From Virgibacillus profundi (GTDB lineage: Bacteria; Bacillota; Bacilli; Bacillales; Amphibacillaceae): DNA of 64,000 nt. Below, in pieces: positions 8,432-17,877 of the stretch (the first letter of the stretch is position 1; each line of letters starts with the position of its first letter). The stretch is taken from the NCBI RefSeq assembly GCF_002287375.1, contig NZ_NPOA01000001.1, forward strand, positions 675,798-739,797, in the 5' to 3' direction. The notes under the pieces were generated by a model, which was not told the origin of the DNA, did no database searches, and saw only the letters and a program-made list of their open reading frames with translations. The position numbers and the translations under genes were made by a program.

Positions 8432-9687
8432 TGTTTAACAGCTTCCTTTACATCTACTGTTGCCTTTTCAATCGAAACATCTTTTTTTGCATGTGTTTTG
8501 TTTACAGAGGAGTGAACCTGTGTCGGTAGTCCCCAAAGCTTGATAAAGCCTAACGCTGCTTCATGGTCAAATGCATCCTCTTTGTTATACGTGGCAAGGT
8601 CAAAATCATATAAAGACTGTGCTGATTCACGACCAATCACTTGTGCATGCCCTTTGTATAATTTAACTTTTACAGTTCCTGACACCTGTTCCTGCGTTTT
8701 TTCAATAAATGCCTTTAATGCATCTGTTAACGGTGAGAACCAAAGTCCGTCATATACCGATTGGGCAAATTTCTGCTCGATGATTGGTTTAAACTGGGCA
8801 ACCTCTCTAGTTAATGTTAGTGCTTCTAGCTCCTGGTGTGCAGCAATCAATGTAAGTGCAGCCGGTGCTTCGTAAATTTCACGAGACTTTATTCCAACCA
8901 AACGATTTTCCACGTGATCGATACGCCCAACGCCGTGTTTTCCTGCGACATCATTTAATTTTAAAATGAGTTCTTCCAATGGAAGTGCTTCACCATCTAT
9001 TGAAGTTGGCTTGCCTTGATCAAATGTAATTTGCACAATCTGTGGTTCATTTGGTGCATCCACGGGATCAACTGTTAAATCATATGCTTCCGGAGGTGCT
9101 TCTATCCAAGGATCCTCCAGCACGCCACATTCATTACTGCGCCCCCATAAATTCTGATCAATACTGAATGGATTATTCACATCTACCGGTACGGGAATGT
9201 CGTGAGCTTCCGCATATTCGATTTCTTCCTCTCTTGACATTGCCCATTCACGAACAGGTGCAACAATTTTAAGTTCAGGATTGAGTGCTGTAAAAGCAAC
9301 ATCAAATCTTACCTGGTCATTTCCTTTCCCTGTACATCCATGTGCAACAGCAACTGCTCCTTCTTTTTCTGCAATGTCCACAAGGATTTTAGAAATTAAT
9401 GGACGTGATAATGCTGAGATTAATGGATACTTTCCTTCATATAATAGATTGGCTTTTAATGCAGGCAGTACATATTCATTTGAATATAAAGATTTTGCAT
9501 CAATCACATAGGATTTTATTGCACCAACATCAATGGCTTTATTTTTTACGAATTCAAGATCCTTGCCTTCCCCTACATCAAGTGCAACTGCAATCACATC
9601 ATAATTATATTTATCCTGTAACCATTTAACCGCAACCGATGTATCAAGTCCTCCAGAGTATGCTAAAACAATCTTTTCTTTTGCCAT
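8428..9687 (-). CDS. argG: argininosuccinate synthase
   Basis: The 419-residue enzyme joins citrulline and aspartate, using ATP, to make argininosuccinate. The ATP pyrophosphatase loop AYSGGLDTS is at residues 9-17. [14 protein letters not shown] near residue 115 and [13 protein letters not shown] near 180 bind ATP and citrulline in this family. It is first in argG-argH-argF, with GGAGAG before the ATG and an ARG box over its promoter. The other arginine genes (argC, J, B, D and the carbamoyl phosphate synthase) are not in the window. Confidence 0.97.
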   Translation of the reverse strand: MAKEKIVLAYSGGLDTSVAVKWLQDKYNYDVIAVALDVGEGKDLEFVKNKAIDVGAIKSYVIDAKSLYSNEYVLPALKANLLYEGKYPLISALSRPLISKILVDIAEKEGAVAVAHGCTGKGNDQVRFDVAFTALNPELKIVAPVREWAMSREEEIEYAEAHDIPVPVDVNNPFSIDQNLWGRSNECGVLEDPWIEAPPEAYDLTVDPVDAPNEPQIVQITFDQGKPTSIDGEALPLEELILKLNDVAGKHGVGRIDHVENRLVGIKSREIYEAPAALTLIAAHQELEALTLTREVAQFKPIIEQKFAQSVYDGLWFSPLTDALKAFIEKTQEQVSGTVKVKLYKGHAQVIGRESAQSLYDFDLATYNKEDAFDHEAALGFIKLWGLPTQVHSSVNKTHAKKDVSIEKATVDVKEAVKQ

Positions 9688-9719
9688 ATATATCGCTCTC
9701 CTTTATGTTTATTCTTATT

Positions 9720-9756
9720 AATGAATTATTATGCACTATTATGTATATTAATGCAA
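9720..9756 (-). promoter_or_regulatory. arg operon promoter overlapped by an ARG box
   Basis: On the minus strand TTGCAT (9751-9756), a 17-bp spacer and CATAAT (9728-9733) form the promoter. The 18-bp segment 9720-9737 matches the ArgR/AhrC box pattern WNTGAATWWWWATTCANW at 17 of 18 positions, a single change in the left half-site. The box covers the -10 element, so arginine-bound repressor would block polymerase. Confidence 0.75.
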
Positions 9757-10113
9757 GTGTTTTTTTGAATTATTTTAGATGATTTTTAAAATAGTTCTCT
9801 ACAGTTTGGATTTAGAGCTATTTTAATTTGACTTCAAGCGGAATTACCCGCAACTTTTTTGCCAAAGGGTCGGTTGGTCTCCAATATATCCGTCTATATG
9901 TCTGAAGTCTTAGTAAAGATTATGTCGTTAGTCTGTTAGAGTCCATTGAATATCCTGTTATAATATGATTTAAGATGTACACTAATTCAATTACCTGAGT
10001 TATTATTGTAGTGGGTGTTCAAAACGCACCCTGAGTATTTAAAAGTCCTTACATACTAAGACAGGCCAATTTACACTATAAAAATCACGGTTACAACAGA
10101 AGCGGAGGTACTA
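9757..10113 (+). promoter_or_regulatory. intergenic region with the AI-2E permease promoter
   Basis: No gene was seen in this gap. AAAATAG-CTCTA at 9788-9801 can pair with TAGAGCTATTTT at 9813-9824, a weak hairpin. An extended -10, TGTTATAAT, ends at 9964, with TTAGAG at 9936-9941 spaced 17 bp away. This predicts a leader of about 140 nt that contains one small GGGTG/CACCC hairpin. No known riboswitch was recognised in it. Confidence 0.45.
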
Positions 10114-11274
10114 ATGAAAAAACCAAATATCATTCAATTTCTTGGTGGGCGTCAAACACTCTACATTCTCGGAGTTGTACTTCTCACGGGGCTGATTATC
10201 CTACTCTATAATAGCGTTTCTTTTATCTTTACACCAGTTATTATTCTCATCAGTACCATTGCTTTACCAGTACTGCTTGCAATAATTGCTTATTACTTAT
10301 TGCGTCCTTTAGTTAAATTACTGGACAAAGTTGGTATAAAGAAGATATGGGCAATTTTACTGTTATTCATTCTTATTGCCGGGGGACTTACATTTGGAAT
10401 TATGTCAATCATTCCTTTTATTATTGAACAGGCTAAAGGCTTTGTTAATACATTTCCTAACTATTTAGAGCAGTTCATTACTGGTATGGATGGCTGGCTG
10501 AAAGGTTCCTTTTTGGCTCCCTATTATGAAAGTTTAATGGATAAAAACGGGGAATTTCTCGATTCTTTAGTAAGTGACACTTCACAGTTGTTAAGCGACA
10601 CCATTAATAACTTAACAAACATCGTTTCAACTGTTGCTAATGTTACTATTTCACTTATCACATTTCCATTTGTCCTTTTTTATTTACTTAAAGATGGAGA
10701 CCGACTTCCAAAAGCAGTGCTGAAAATACTGCCTCCTAAAATGAGAACTGAAACAAAAAAGGTGTTTGACCGAATAGATTTACAGCTAAAATCATATATT
10801 CAAGGCCAAATTATGGTTAGCTTTTGTATCGGAATCATGATGTATATAGGATTCTTAATTATTGGTATGGACTATGCACTTATTTTGGCAGCAATTGCAA
10901 GTGTTACTAGTATTGTTCCATACCTTGGGCCGACAATCGCCATAACACCGGCACTTATTATCGCAATAGTTACCTCACCTTTTATGGTGATTAAGCTGGT
11001 CATTGTGTGGACAATTGTTCAACTTTCAGAAGGTAAATTTATCTCACCGCAAATCTTCGGCAAATCGTTGCATGTTCATCCAGTTACAATTATTTTTGTT
11101 TTATTAACTGCCGGTCATCTATTTGGCGTGTTCGGCGTCATTCTGGGGATACCAGGCTATGCAGTGCTTCGTACAATCATTGAACAGCTCTTTTCCTTGT
11201 TTAAAAAGCGTTACAATCATTATTTTGCAAAAGCGGGTGAGGAGTATGAAATTGAAGAAAATGGGGCGGGCTAA
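10114..11274 (+). CDS. AI-2E family transporter (PerM/YtvI-like)
   Basis: The 386-residue integral membrane protein of the AI-2E exporter family has about eight helices. The first two or three lie within residues 12-95. A soluble segment follows at about 100-165, and the C-terminal half carries the family run with SVTSIVPYLGP and, later, ISPQIFGKSLHVHP. Members are thought to export small molecules, or in some cases to act as sodium/proton antiporters; the true substrate is usually unknown. GGAGG precedes the ATG. It is monocistronic and ends in a terminator. Confidence 0.85.
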   Translation: MKKPNIIQFLGGRQTLYILGVVLLTGLIILLYNSVSFIFTPVIILISTIALPVLLAIIAYYLLRPLVKLLDKVGIKKIWAILLLFILIAGGLTFGIMSIIPFIIEQAKGFVNTFPNYLEQFITGMDGWLKGSFLAPYYESLMDKNGEFLDSLVSDTSQLLSDTINNLTNIVSTVANVTISLITFPFVLFYLLKDGDRLPKAVLKILPPKMRTETKKVFDRIDLQLKSYIQGQIMVSFCIGIMMYIGFLIIGMDYALILAAIASVTSIVPYLGPTIAITPALIIAIVTSPFMVIKLVIVWTIVQLSEGKFISPQIFGKSLHVHPVTIIFVLLTAGHLFGVFGVILGIPGYAVLRTIIEQLFSLFKKRYNHYFAKAGEEYEIEENGAG

Positions 11275-11371
11275 AGAAATTAATAATAAAATTAATGCGG
11301 GTACTCTAATGAAGATGATTCGTTTTGGTTTTATAACTCCTATGAAGTAAAAAAGAGAAAAACTATACAAT

Positions 11372-11397
11372 AAAAACGCTTGGTCCAAGCGTTTTTG
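11372..11397 (+). terminator. terminator of the AI-2E transporter gene
   Basis: AAAAACGCTTGG pairs with CCAAGCGTTTTT around a very small loop, with T after and A before, so it could act in both directions. It lies about 100 bp after the stop. Confidence 0.75.
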
Positions 11398-11458
11398 TAT
11401 GTTATTTAATGTATTAATGTTGCTGTGATTTAACATTTCCTCCACATGGGCTTGTAAC

Positions 11459-11663
11459 TTGAGAGATAATTAACTTTAGTTGAGAGATAATCCAGATTAG
11501 TTGAGAGATAACACCATATATCAGGGTTGTCTCTCAACTTCTATATGTTATGTCTCAACTTCGTCACGCTGTCTCTCAACTTTCATATCTTTTCTCTCAA
11601 CTTAAGCGGGCTGTCTCTCAACTTTCATATCTTTTCTCTCAACTTAAGCGGGCTGTCTCTCAA
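11459..11663. repeat. phased 21-bp TTGAGAGA array, 3 forward then 7 inverted units
   Basis: TTGAGAGA starts at 11459, 11480 and 11501. The inverse TCTCTCAA starts at 11530, 11551 (as TGTCTCAA), 11572, 11593, 11614, 11635 and 11656. Every step within a block is exactly 21 bp. The 42 bp at 11572-11613 are repeated at 11614-11655, a dimer duplication. It lies between the 3' ends of two convergent genes and reaches to 17 bp from the ATPase stop. Confidence 0.95.
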
Positions 11664-11679
11664 CTATAAAGCTATATAC

Positions 11680-14325
11680 TTATTTCCCCATCTTATGCTG
11701 AATCACTTTAACAATCTCCATCAGAATAACTGCTCCAACAGCCAGTCCTGTTGCAACGCCCCAGTCAGCTAATCCAAATGAAGCTGGAATGGAGAATACA
11801 CTACGGGCAAATGGCAGTACCGTGATTCCGTATAGAACGAAACACAAGGCTACAGCACCAATTACATATTTATTGCTGAAGAACCCTGCACCAAATACGG
11901 TTTGTGTGTTGGAACGTGCAGCAAAGGTTTGCAGTGTTCTTGCCAGAATCAATGTTGTAAATGCCATGGCTACACCCATTTCTGTTGAGTGCTGCAGTCC
12001 GATATAGTGTGAAATAATAACGGCAATACCGATTAACACACCACGAGTAACAACTGCTTTCATTGTTCCTCCGGAGAAAATTCCTTCATTTACGTTCCGC
12101 GGTTTTCGTTTCATCACTTCAGGTTCTGACTTTTCCATACCAAGTGCAATGGCAGGAAGGGAATCATTGACAAGGTTAATGAACAAGAGCTGCAGTGCAG
12201 AAAATGGATTTGCCCAGTTTAAAATTACTGCAAAAAGAATGGCGATGATCGCACCAAGATTCCCTGCAAATAGATAACCGATCGCTTTTTTAATATTATC
12301 GAATACCGTTCGGCCGACACCAACAGCATTGACGATTGATACAAAATTATCATCTGTTAAAATCATCGCAGAAGAATCCTTAGCCACATCGGTTCCACTT
12401 CCCATGGCAATTCCAATATCAGCCTGTTTCAGTGCAGGTGCATCATTGACACCATCACCAGTCATCGCTGTAATACTGTCTCTCTTCTGCCATGCACGGA
12501 CAATTCGAATTTTATTTTCTGGTGATACCCGTGCGTAAACAGAAATCTGCTCAAGTTTTTCTTCAAGTTCTTCTTCTGACATCGCATCAAGTTCCTGACC
12601 TGTTAATGCAAGGTCATTCTCATCCATCAATCCAATATCCCGGCCAATAGCCTGAGCTGTTGTTTTATGGTCTCCTGTAATCATTACTGTTCGAATGCCT
12701 GCTTTTTTCGATTCTTCAATAGACCCATACACAGCTTCTCTTGGTGGGTCGATCATTGCTGTCAGGCCAACTAACACAAGATCATACTCATCATCATGGG
12801 TGATGTCCGTTTTTCCTTCCTTCAACCGTTTATAACCATATGCCAGAACTCTTAATGCCTGATTGGAAAAGTCCTCATTTTCTTTTTCAAAAAGCTCGCG
12901 CAATTCTTCGGTAATCGGCTCTTCCTTTCCATACCGTAAAACATAGCCGGCACGATCGAACATCACATCAGGTCCGCCTTTTGTCAGCATTAGCCTGTCA
13001 TTATCAATTGTGTGAACCGTTGACATCAATTTACGATCCGAGTCAAATGGCAGCTCTGCTTCACGTTCAAAATTACTGCGGATCGTTTCATATTCCTTGT
13101 TATTTTTATTGGAAAAGTTAATCAGCGCCACTTCGGTTGGATCACCAATTTCATTGCCATCCTTATTTATATAAGAATCATTACAAAGCGCCATAATATT
13201 GACCAGCAGTTCTTCCGGTTTACTCCAGTCATCGGGGTTTTCTGCAAGATTTTCGTTCCCATCTCCCGGAACAAAGTAATCCGTCACTGTCATTTTATTT
13301 TGAGTCAATGTGCCTGTCTTATCTGTACATATAACACTTGTTGAACCGAGCGTTTCCACAGCGGGAAGTTTTCGGATAATCGCATGCTGTCTGGCCATTT
13401 TATTTGTACCAACAGAAAGCACAATGGTTACAATGGAAGATAAAGCTTCCGGAATAGCTGCTACCGCAATCGCTACGGAAAACATCAATGCATTTAAAAT
13501 GGCAGTCGTTGTATCAACATTGCCATCACCAAACCAAATACGTGCCACTTGTACAGCAAAAATGAGGATACAAAGAAGAAGGATTCCGATTCCAAGTTTC
13601 TTGCTGAAAGATTCCAGTTTACGCTGCAGTGGCGTCTGTTTTGCCTCCGCAGTCGAAAGCATATCTGCAATTTTACCAATTTCCGTTTTTTCAGCAGTAC
13701 CGGTTACGACAATGGTACCACGCCCGTAAACAATCAATGAACTGCTGAATACCATATTCAAGCGATCCCCAAGCGCCGCTTCTTCGGCAATCATTTCCGT
13801 ATCTTTCTCTACAGCTTCGGATTCCCCTGTAAGCATTCCTTCATTTATCTTGAGTGAACCACTTTCAAGCACTCGCCCATCTGCAGGAACATAATCTCCC
13901 GCTTCCAGAAAAACAATATCTCCTTGAACGAGCTCTCTCGCAGGAATGGTCTGTTTTTCACCATCACGGAGTACTTTTGCTTCGGGAGCGGACATATCCC
14001 TTAATGCATCAAGTGAGCTTTCTGCTTTCTTTGTCTGTACCACACTGATAATCGAGTTAATGATTAATACAAGGAAAATAATTAATGATTCAACAACTTC
14101 TCCAAGTATTAACTGCACTCCTGCGGCTATCAGCAGGACAACAACCATCGGATCCTTGAATGTTTCCAGAAACAGCTTCCATGTCGGTTCTTTTTCTTTA
14201 TCTTCAATTTCATTGTAGCCATCTTTCTCAAGGCGCTTTTTCGCCTCAGTTTTCTTCAACCCTTCCTTAGAGGAATTAATTGAATGTAAAACATCTTCTT
14301 TACTTTTTCGGTAAAATTCTTCCAT
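11680..14325 (-). CDS. P-type cation-transporting ATPase (Ca2+/Mn2+ type, YloB-like)
   Basis: The 881-residue P-type ATPase is of the P2A (calcium pump) type. The N-terminal cation_ATPase_N domain covers residues 1-70. LTGESEAV is the actuator loop, and AIPEAL in helix 4 is the ion-binding proline kink. CTDKTGTLTQNKMTV holds the phosphorylated aspartate, and TGDGVNDAPAL is the hinge. NDSLPAIALG in helix 6 supplies further ligands. There are ten predicted helices, and the length is close to bacterial calcium ATPases. A manganese riboswitch upstream suggests manganese export is at least part of its job. GGAAGGAG precedes the ATG. Confidence 0.9.
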   Translation of the reverse strand: MEEFYRKSKEDVLHSINSSKEGLKKTEAKKRLEKDGYNEIEDKEKEPTWKLFLETFKDPMVVVLLIAAGVQLILGEVVESLIIFLVLIINSIISVVQTKKAESSLDALRDMSAPEAKVLRDGEKQTIPARELVQGDIVFLEAGDYVPADGRVLESGSLKINEGMLTGESEAVEKDTEMIAEEAALGDRLNMVFSSSLIVYGRGTIVVTGTAEKTEIGKIADMLSTAEAKQTPLQRKLESFSKKLGIGILLLCILIFAVQVARIWFGDGNVDTTTAILNALMFSVAIAVAAIPEALSSIVTIVLSVGTNKMARQHAIIRKLPAVETLGSTSVICTDKTGTLTQNKMTVTDYFVPGDGNENLAENPDDWSKPEELLVNIMALCNDSYINKDGNEIGDPTEVALINFSNKNNKEYETIRSNFEREAELPFDSDRKLMSTVHTIDNDRLMLTKGGPDVMFDRAGYVLRYGKEEPITEELRELFEKENEDFSNQALRVLAYGYKRLKEGKTDITHDDEYDLVLVGLTAMIDPPREAVYGSIEESKKAGIRTVMITGDHKTTAQAIGRDIGLMDENDLALTGQELDAMSEEELEEKLEQISVYARVSPENKIRIVRAWQKRDSITAMTGDGVNDAPALKQADIGIAMGSGTDVAKDSSAMILTDDNFVSIVNAVGVGRTVFDNIKKAIGYLFAGNLGAIIAILFAVILNWANPFSALQLLFINLVNDSLPAIALGMEKSEPEVMKRKPRNVNEGIFSGGTMKAVVTRGVLIGIAVIISHYIGLQHSTEMGVAMAFTTLILARTLQTFAARSNTQTVFGAGFFSNKYVIGAVALCFVLYGITVLPFARSVFSIPASFGLADWGVATGLAVGAVILMEIVKVIQHKMGK

Positions 14326-14456
14326 GTAAAAACTCCTTCCTTCTATCTTATTATCCTTAAAAGTGAAATTTTAAAACAAAGGCTGTTTTTCGTATAATAA
14401 TTCCTTTCGGTAAGATGAGCAGTGTGCAGTCCCAATCTTTTTAAAAACAGTCAAAA

Positions 14457-14617
14457 TAAAAAAGCGAGACTTCTGCCACAATGGGCAAAGATCTCGCTAA
14501 GCATTTTCATGCCAATAAAGCCGATGATTCGTGAATCATGTAATGACGACTTTTATTTTGGAATTGACTCTCTCTAGTAATTCCAACGCTACTCCTCTTT
14601 GACGATTTGCCAAAGCT
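14457..14617 (-). promoter_or_regulatory. yybP-ykoY manganese riboswitch with terminator
   Basis: On the minus strand the leader holds the family's conserved blocks: CAAAGAGGAGTAGC near the 5' end, ATCGGCTTTATTGGCATG in the middle and TTAGCGAGATCTTTGCC at the 3' end. Helix P1 pairs GGCAAA (plus 14606-14611) with TTTGCC (plus 14484-14489). The same 3' strand is the left arm of a terminator: AGCGAGA at 14492-14498 pairs with TCTCGCT at 14463-14469, followed by six T. Metal binding would hold P1, prevent the terminator and switch the ATPase gene on, as known for this class. Confidence 0.93.
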
Positions 14618-14634
14618 ATTAAATTGATATCATT

Positions 14635-14663
14635 ATTTTAGCACAGCTGATGTACAGGAACAA
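14635..14663 (-). promoter_or_regulatory. promoter of the riboswitch-ATPase transcript
   Basis: On the minus strand TTGTTC (14658-14663) and TAAAAT (14635-14640) are 17 bp apart, just upstream of the aptamer. Confidence 0.55.
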
Positions 14664-14773
14664 AACAAAAAACCTATGTGTTTCAACAGAAGTTGAGTAT
14701 TGTTTAGGAAAATACCGAAGTTCACATATAACAGACTGGATACTAATCAATATTTTAAGAAGGGAGCTTCAAA

Positions 14774-14827
14774 TTTACAAAACCTTTACATTATAAACAT
14801 ACTTACTTAATATTCCCCTACTATACT
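14774..14827 (+). promoter_or_regulatory. PhoP-box-like repeats and -10 element of the pst operon
   Basis: TTTACA occurs at 14774-14779 and 14785-14790, exactly 11 bp apart, with a degenerate TTAATA in phase at 14807. Direct TT(A/T)ACA repeats on an 11-bp step are the PhoP binding pattern of Bacillus. TATACT at 14822-14827 is a good -10, placing the boxes over the -35 region as in activated Pho promoters. Confidence 0.55.
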
Positions 14828-14891
14828 AGCAATTGAGAGAGGAAATCACCTTTCAAAAAATAAACCAGACATATAGGGGAGGACAATTTTT

Positions 14892-15890
14892 ATGAAATTC
14901 AAAAAGTATCTACTGTTCCTAGTAGTTGCAGCACTAGCATTTGTACTTGCAGCTTGCGGAGGATCAGATTCAGAGGAAGAAAATAACGATTCAGAGGATG
15001 CATCTTCAGAAAGTGCAAATGCCGAGGGTGATAGTGAATCAGCTGAACTGGAAGGCAATGTGGTAATCGACGGATCCGGAACAGTTTACCCATTAATGCA
15101 AAGACTTGCTGAAGAATATATGGTTAATGAACAAGAAGGTGTTTCTGTTGAAGTGAGCCGTGCTGGAACAAGTGCTGGATTTGAAAGGTTCCTAGCAGAA
15201 GATGGAACAGACTTTAACGATGCTTCCCGATTAATTAAAGATGAAGAAAAAGCAAAAGCAGAAGAGCTTGGCATTGATATAATGGAAATTAAAGTAGCAT
15301 TGGATGGTTTAACAATTGTAACAAACCCTGAAAATGAATGGGCTACTGAGCTGACTGAAGATCAAGTTAAAGGCATCTTCATGGGTGAATATACAAATTG
15401 GTCAGATATTAACCCAGATTGGCCAGAAGAAAAAATTCAAACTTATGGACCGAATGAAAACCATGGTACGTATGAATTCTTCTATGAAAACATTCTTGAA
15501 GAACAAGATTTAGTTAGTGATATCAATCTTCAACAAGATTATTCAACGCTTGTAACTCTAGTAGCAGAAGATAAAAACGCAATTGGATTCTTCGGCTTTG
15601 GATATTATGATAACAACCAAGACAAAGTAAATGCTGTAGGCATTGACTTTGGTGAAGGTGCAGTTACTCCATCTCTTGAAACAATCGGAGAAGAAGGACC
15701 TTATGCTAACTTTACTCGTCCAGTATTCACTTACTTAAACGTAGGAATGGCAGAGGAGAAAGCACAAGTACTGGATTACGCTAAGTTTGTTGCTGAAGAA
15801 GCAAATACATTCGCTGGTGAAACCGGATTTGCTCCAATCCCAGACGAAGAAGCTCAAGCACAACTTGAGGAAATAGAAGGAATCGAATAA
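14892..15890 (+). CDS. pstS: phosphate ABC transporter substrate-binding lipoprotein
   Basis: The 332-residue lipoprotein binds phosphate outside the cell for the Pst transporter. A signal peptide ends in the lipobox LAAC with Cys22, followed by an acidic serine-rich linker to about residue 55. The binding domain has IDGSGTVYPLMQRLAEEY, SRAGTSAGFERF and NENHGTYEFF, loops that contact phosphate in PstS proteins. The acidic tether is common in halotolerant bacilli. It is first in pstS-C-A-B, and a long hairpin after its stop probably keeps its mRNA level above that of the permease genes. Confidence 0.93.
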   Translation: MKFKKYLLFLVVAALAFVLAACGGSDSEEENNDSEDASSESANAEGDSESAELEGNVVIDGSGTVYPLMQRLAEEYMVNEQEGVSVEVSRAGTSAGFERFLAEDGTDFNDASRLIKDEEKAKAEELGIDIMEIKVALDGLTIVTNPENEWATELTEDQVKGIFMGEYTNWSDINPDWPEEKIQTYGPNENHGTYEFFYENILEEQDLVSDINLQQDYSTLVTLVAEDKNAIGFFGFGYYDNNQDKVNAVGIDFGEGAVTPSLETIGEEGPYANFTRPVFTYLNVGMAEEKAQVLDYAKFVAEEANTFAGETGFAPIPDEEAQAQLEEIEGIE

Positions 15891-15918
15891 GAAAGAGCTA
15901 AATTAAATAACTTTAAGG

Positions 15919-15953
15919 TAATGAGATGAGAGTTGTGCACTCTCATCTCATTA
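15919..15953 (+). promoter_or_regulatory. intercistronic hairpin between pstS and pstC
   Basis: TAATGAGATGAGAGT at 15919-15933 pairs perfectly over 15 bp with 15939-15953 around a five-base loop. There is only a weak T run after it. It looks like an mRNA-stabilising or partly terminating hairpin rather than a full terminator. Confidence 0.7.
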
Positions 15954-15987
15954 TGACTTTTATGCGCTGGAAGGGGTGCACCAGAAA

Positions 15988-16944
15988 ATGACGACAAACA
16001 GCGGTTCCGAGAAAAAAAGCGCTGTTAATGTCAGAGAAATGATCGCCGAAAAGAAACGAAAGAGGAATTTTTCTGCACTAACTGAAAAAATAATTCCAAT
16101 ACTTCTTCTCATTATTGCATCCATTTCCATTCTGACAACAGTAGGAATAATCTATACTTTATTATCGGAAGCATTCGAATTTTTCAAGCGAATACCTATT
16201 TGGGAATTCATTTCAGGAACCGTGCTGAAGCCATTAAGCCAAGAACCTGAATTCGGTCTACTGCCACTTTTAAATGGAACGATTATATCGTCTGTCATAG
16301 CAATGCTTGTAGCAGGTCCTATTGGGATTATGTCTGCAGTTTATTTAAGTGAATATGCATCAGAAAAAGTAAGAAAAACATTAAAACCACTTTTGGAAAT
16401 ACTTGCCGGTATTCCAACTATTGTATACGGATTTTTCGCATTTACGTTTGTAACACCTGTAATTCGAGCTGTTTTTCCAGCTGTTGAAGCAACTAATATT
16501 CTTAGTCCCGGTCTTGTCATGGGAGTTATGATTATCCCAATGATTGCATCCCTATCAGAGGATGCGATGACGTCTGTCCCGAACTCCATGCGAGAAGGCG
16601 CATTGGCACTAGGGGCCACAAAATTGGAAACAACATTCAAGGTTGTAATTCCAGCTGCATTATCCGGAATTATTTCCTCATTCGTTCTTGGAATTTCCCG
16701 AGCAATTGGTGAAACGATGATTGTAACGATTGCAAGCGGAAGCTCCAAAAACTTTACTTTCGACATTACACAATCTATGCAAACAATGACTGCATACATT
16801 GTTGAAGTCTCCGGTGGGGAAGCACCTGCCGGATCGACAATATATTATAGTCTTTACGCTGTGGCTCTGACTTTATTTGTATTTACACTTATCATGAATT
16901 TACTTGCAAGGTACGTCTCTCGTAAGTTTAGGGAGGAATATTAA
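15988..16944 (+). CDS. pstC: phosphate ABC transporter permease PstC
   Basis: The 318-residue inner-membrane permease pairs with PstA to form the phosphate channel. A charged N-terminus of about 35 residues precedes six helices. The cytoplasmic EAA loop, with EGALALGATKLETTFKVVIP and then the G of SGIISS, contacts PstB. The ATG at 15988 is preferred over the GTG at 15976 because AAGGGG overlaps the GTG and is spaced for the ATG. Its TAA stop is one base before the pstA start. Confidence 0.93.
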   Translation: MTTNSGSEKKSAVNVREMIAEKKRKRNFSALTEKIIPILLLIIASISILTTVGIIYTLLSEAFEFFKRIPIWEFISGTVLKPLSQEPEFGLLPLLNGTIISSVIAMLVAGPIGIMSAVYLSEYASEKVRKTLKPLLEILAGIPTIVYGFFAFTFVTPVIRAVFPAVEATNILSPGLVMGVMIIPMIASLSEDAMTSVPNSMREGALALGATKLETTFKVVIPAALSGIISSFVLGISRAIGETMIVTIASGSSKNFTFDITQSMQTMTAYIVEVSGGEAPAGSTIYYSLYAVALTLFVFTLIMNLLARYVSRKFREEY

Positions 16945-16945
16945 T

Positions 16946-17830
16946 ATGAAGTATGTTGATCAGACTTTAGTTCATAAACGAATGAATTCCCGTGTATTAA
17001 AAAACAACATTTTAAAACAAGTATTTTTAATAGCAACTTTGTTTGGCCTTGCTGTACTGGCGATTTTAATTTTTCGGGTTGTTACACAAGGTATTGCCTG
17101 GATTGATTGGAATTTCCTCACTGGAAAACTATCAACTTTCCCCGAAAAGGCAGGAATTATGGGGGCCATTCTTGGAACCTCCTATTTGATGCTCATTGTC
17201 ATTCCAGTCACCTTAATTATTGGTGTAGGGACGGCAATTTATATGGAGCTATATGCAAAAAAAGGTAAACTACAGTCCTTCATTGCGACAAATATTTCCA
17301 ACCTGGCTGGTGTCCCATCAATCGTTTACGGTCTATTAGGGCTTACTATCTTTGTAAGGGTCATGGACTTTGGAAATGTTGTATTAGCTGGTGGCTTAAC
17401 ATTATCTCTGCTTGTTTTGCCTATCGTTATCGTTGCTGCACAAGAAGCAATACGTGCTGTTCCCGGGCATTTAAGTGAAGCATCCTATGGTATGGGAGCA
17501 ACAAAATGGCAAACAGTTAAAAAAATCATACTTCCTGCAGCATTACCAGGGATAATAACAGGTGCTATCTTAGCCGTGTCACGTGCTATCGGAGAAACTG
17601 CTCCATTAACTGTTCTTGGCATACCAGCATTCTTACTTCCATTTCCTGAAGGTATATTTGACACATTTACGGCACTTCCCATGCAGATTTACTATTGGAC
17701 ACTCGATGCTTCACTAGTCGATGAATATGCATATTTAGCTGCCGCAACAATTATCGTATTGCTTGTACTATTATTTATTCTAAACGCCATTGCTGTAATT
17801 ATTCGAAATAAATTCCAGCAGCGGTATTAG
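16946..17830 (+). CDS. pstA: phosphate ABC transporter permease PstA
   Basis: The 294-residue permease has six helices and is the partner of PstC. The EAA loop reads SEASYGMGATKWQTVKKIIL, followed by PAALPGIITG. FLTGKLSTFPEKAGI near residue 50 is typical of PstA periplasmic loops. The start at MKYVDQ is fixed by GGGAGGAA ten bases upstream; the ORF is open further upstream inside pstC but has no site there. It directly follows pstC. Confidence 0.93.
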   Translation: MKYVDQTLVHKRMNSRVLKNNILKQVFLIATLFGLAVLAILIFRVVTQGIAWIDWNFLTGKLSTFPEKAGIMGAILGTSYLMLIVIPVTLIIGVGTAIYMELYAKKGKLQSFIATNISNLAGVPSIVYGLLGLTIFVRVMDFGNVVLAGGLTLSLLVLPIVIVAAQEAIRAVPGHLSEASYGMGATKWQTVKKIILPAALPGIITGAILAVSRAIGETAPLTVLGIPAFLLPFPEGIFDTFTALPMQIYYWTLDASLVDEYAYLAAATIIVLLVLLFILNAIAVIIRNKFQQRY

Positions 17831-17877
17831 GAATCAGTAGCACATGCACCGGACGAAAGCCAATACTAAGCACTTGT

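Noticed and set aside
11527-11772. An 81-residue plus-strand ORF rich in SLNF repeats
   Set aside because: It is again a translation of the TTGAGAGA array and runs into the antisense of the ATPase gene.
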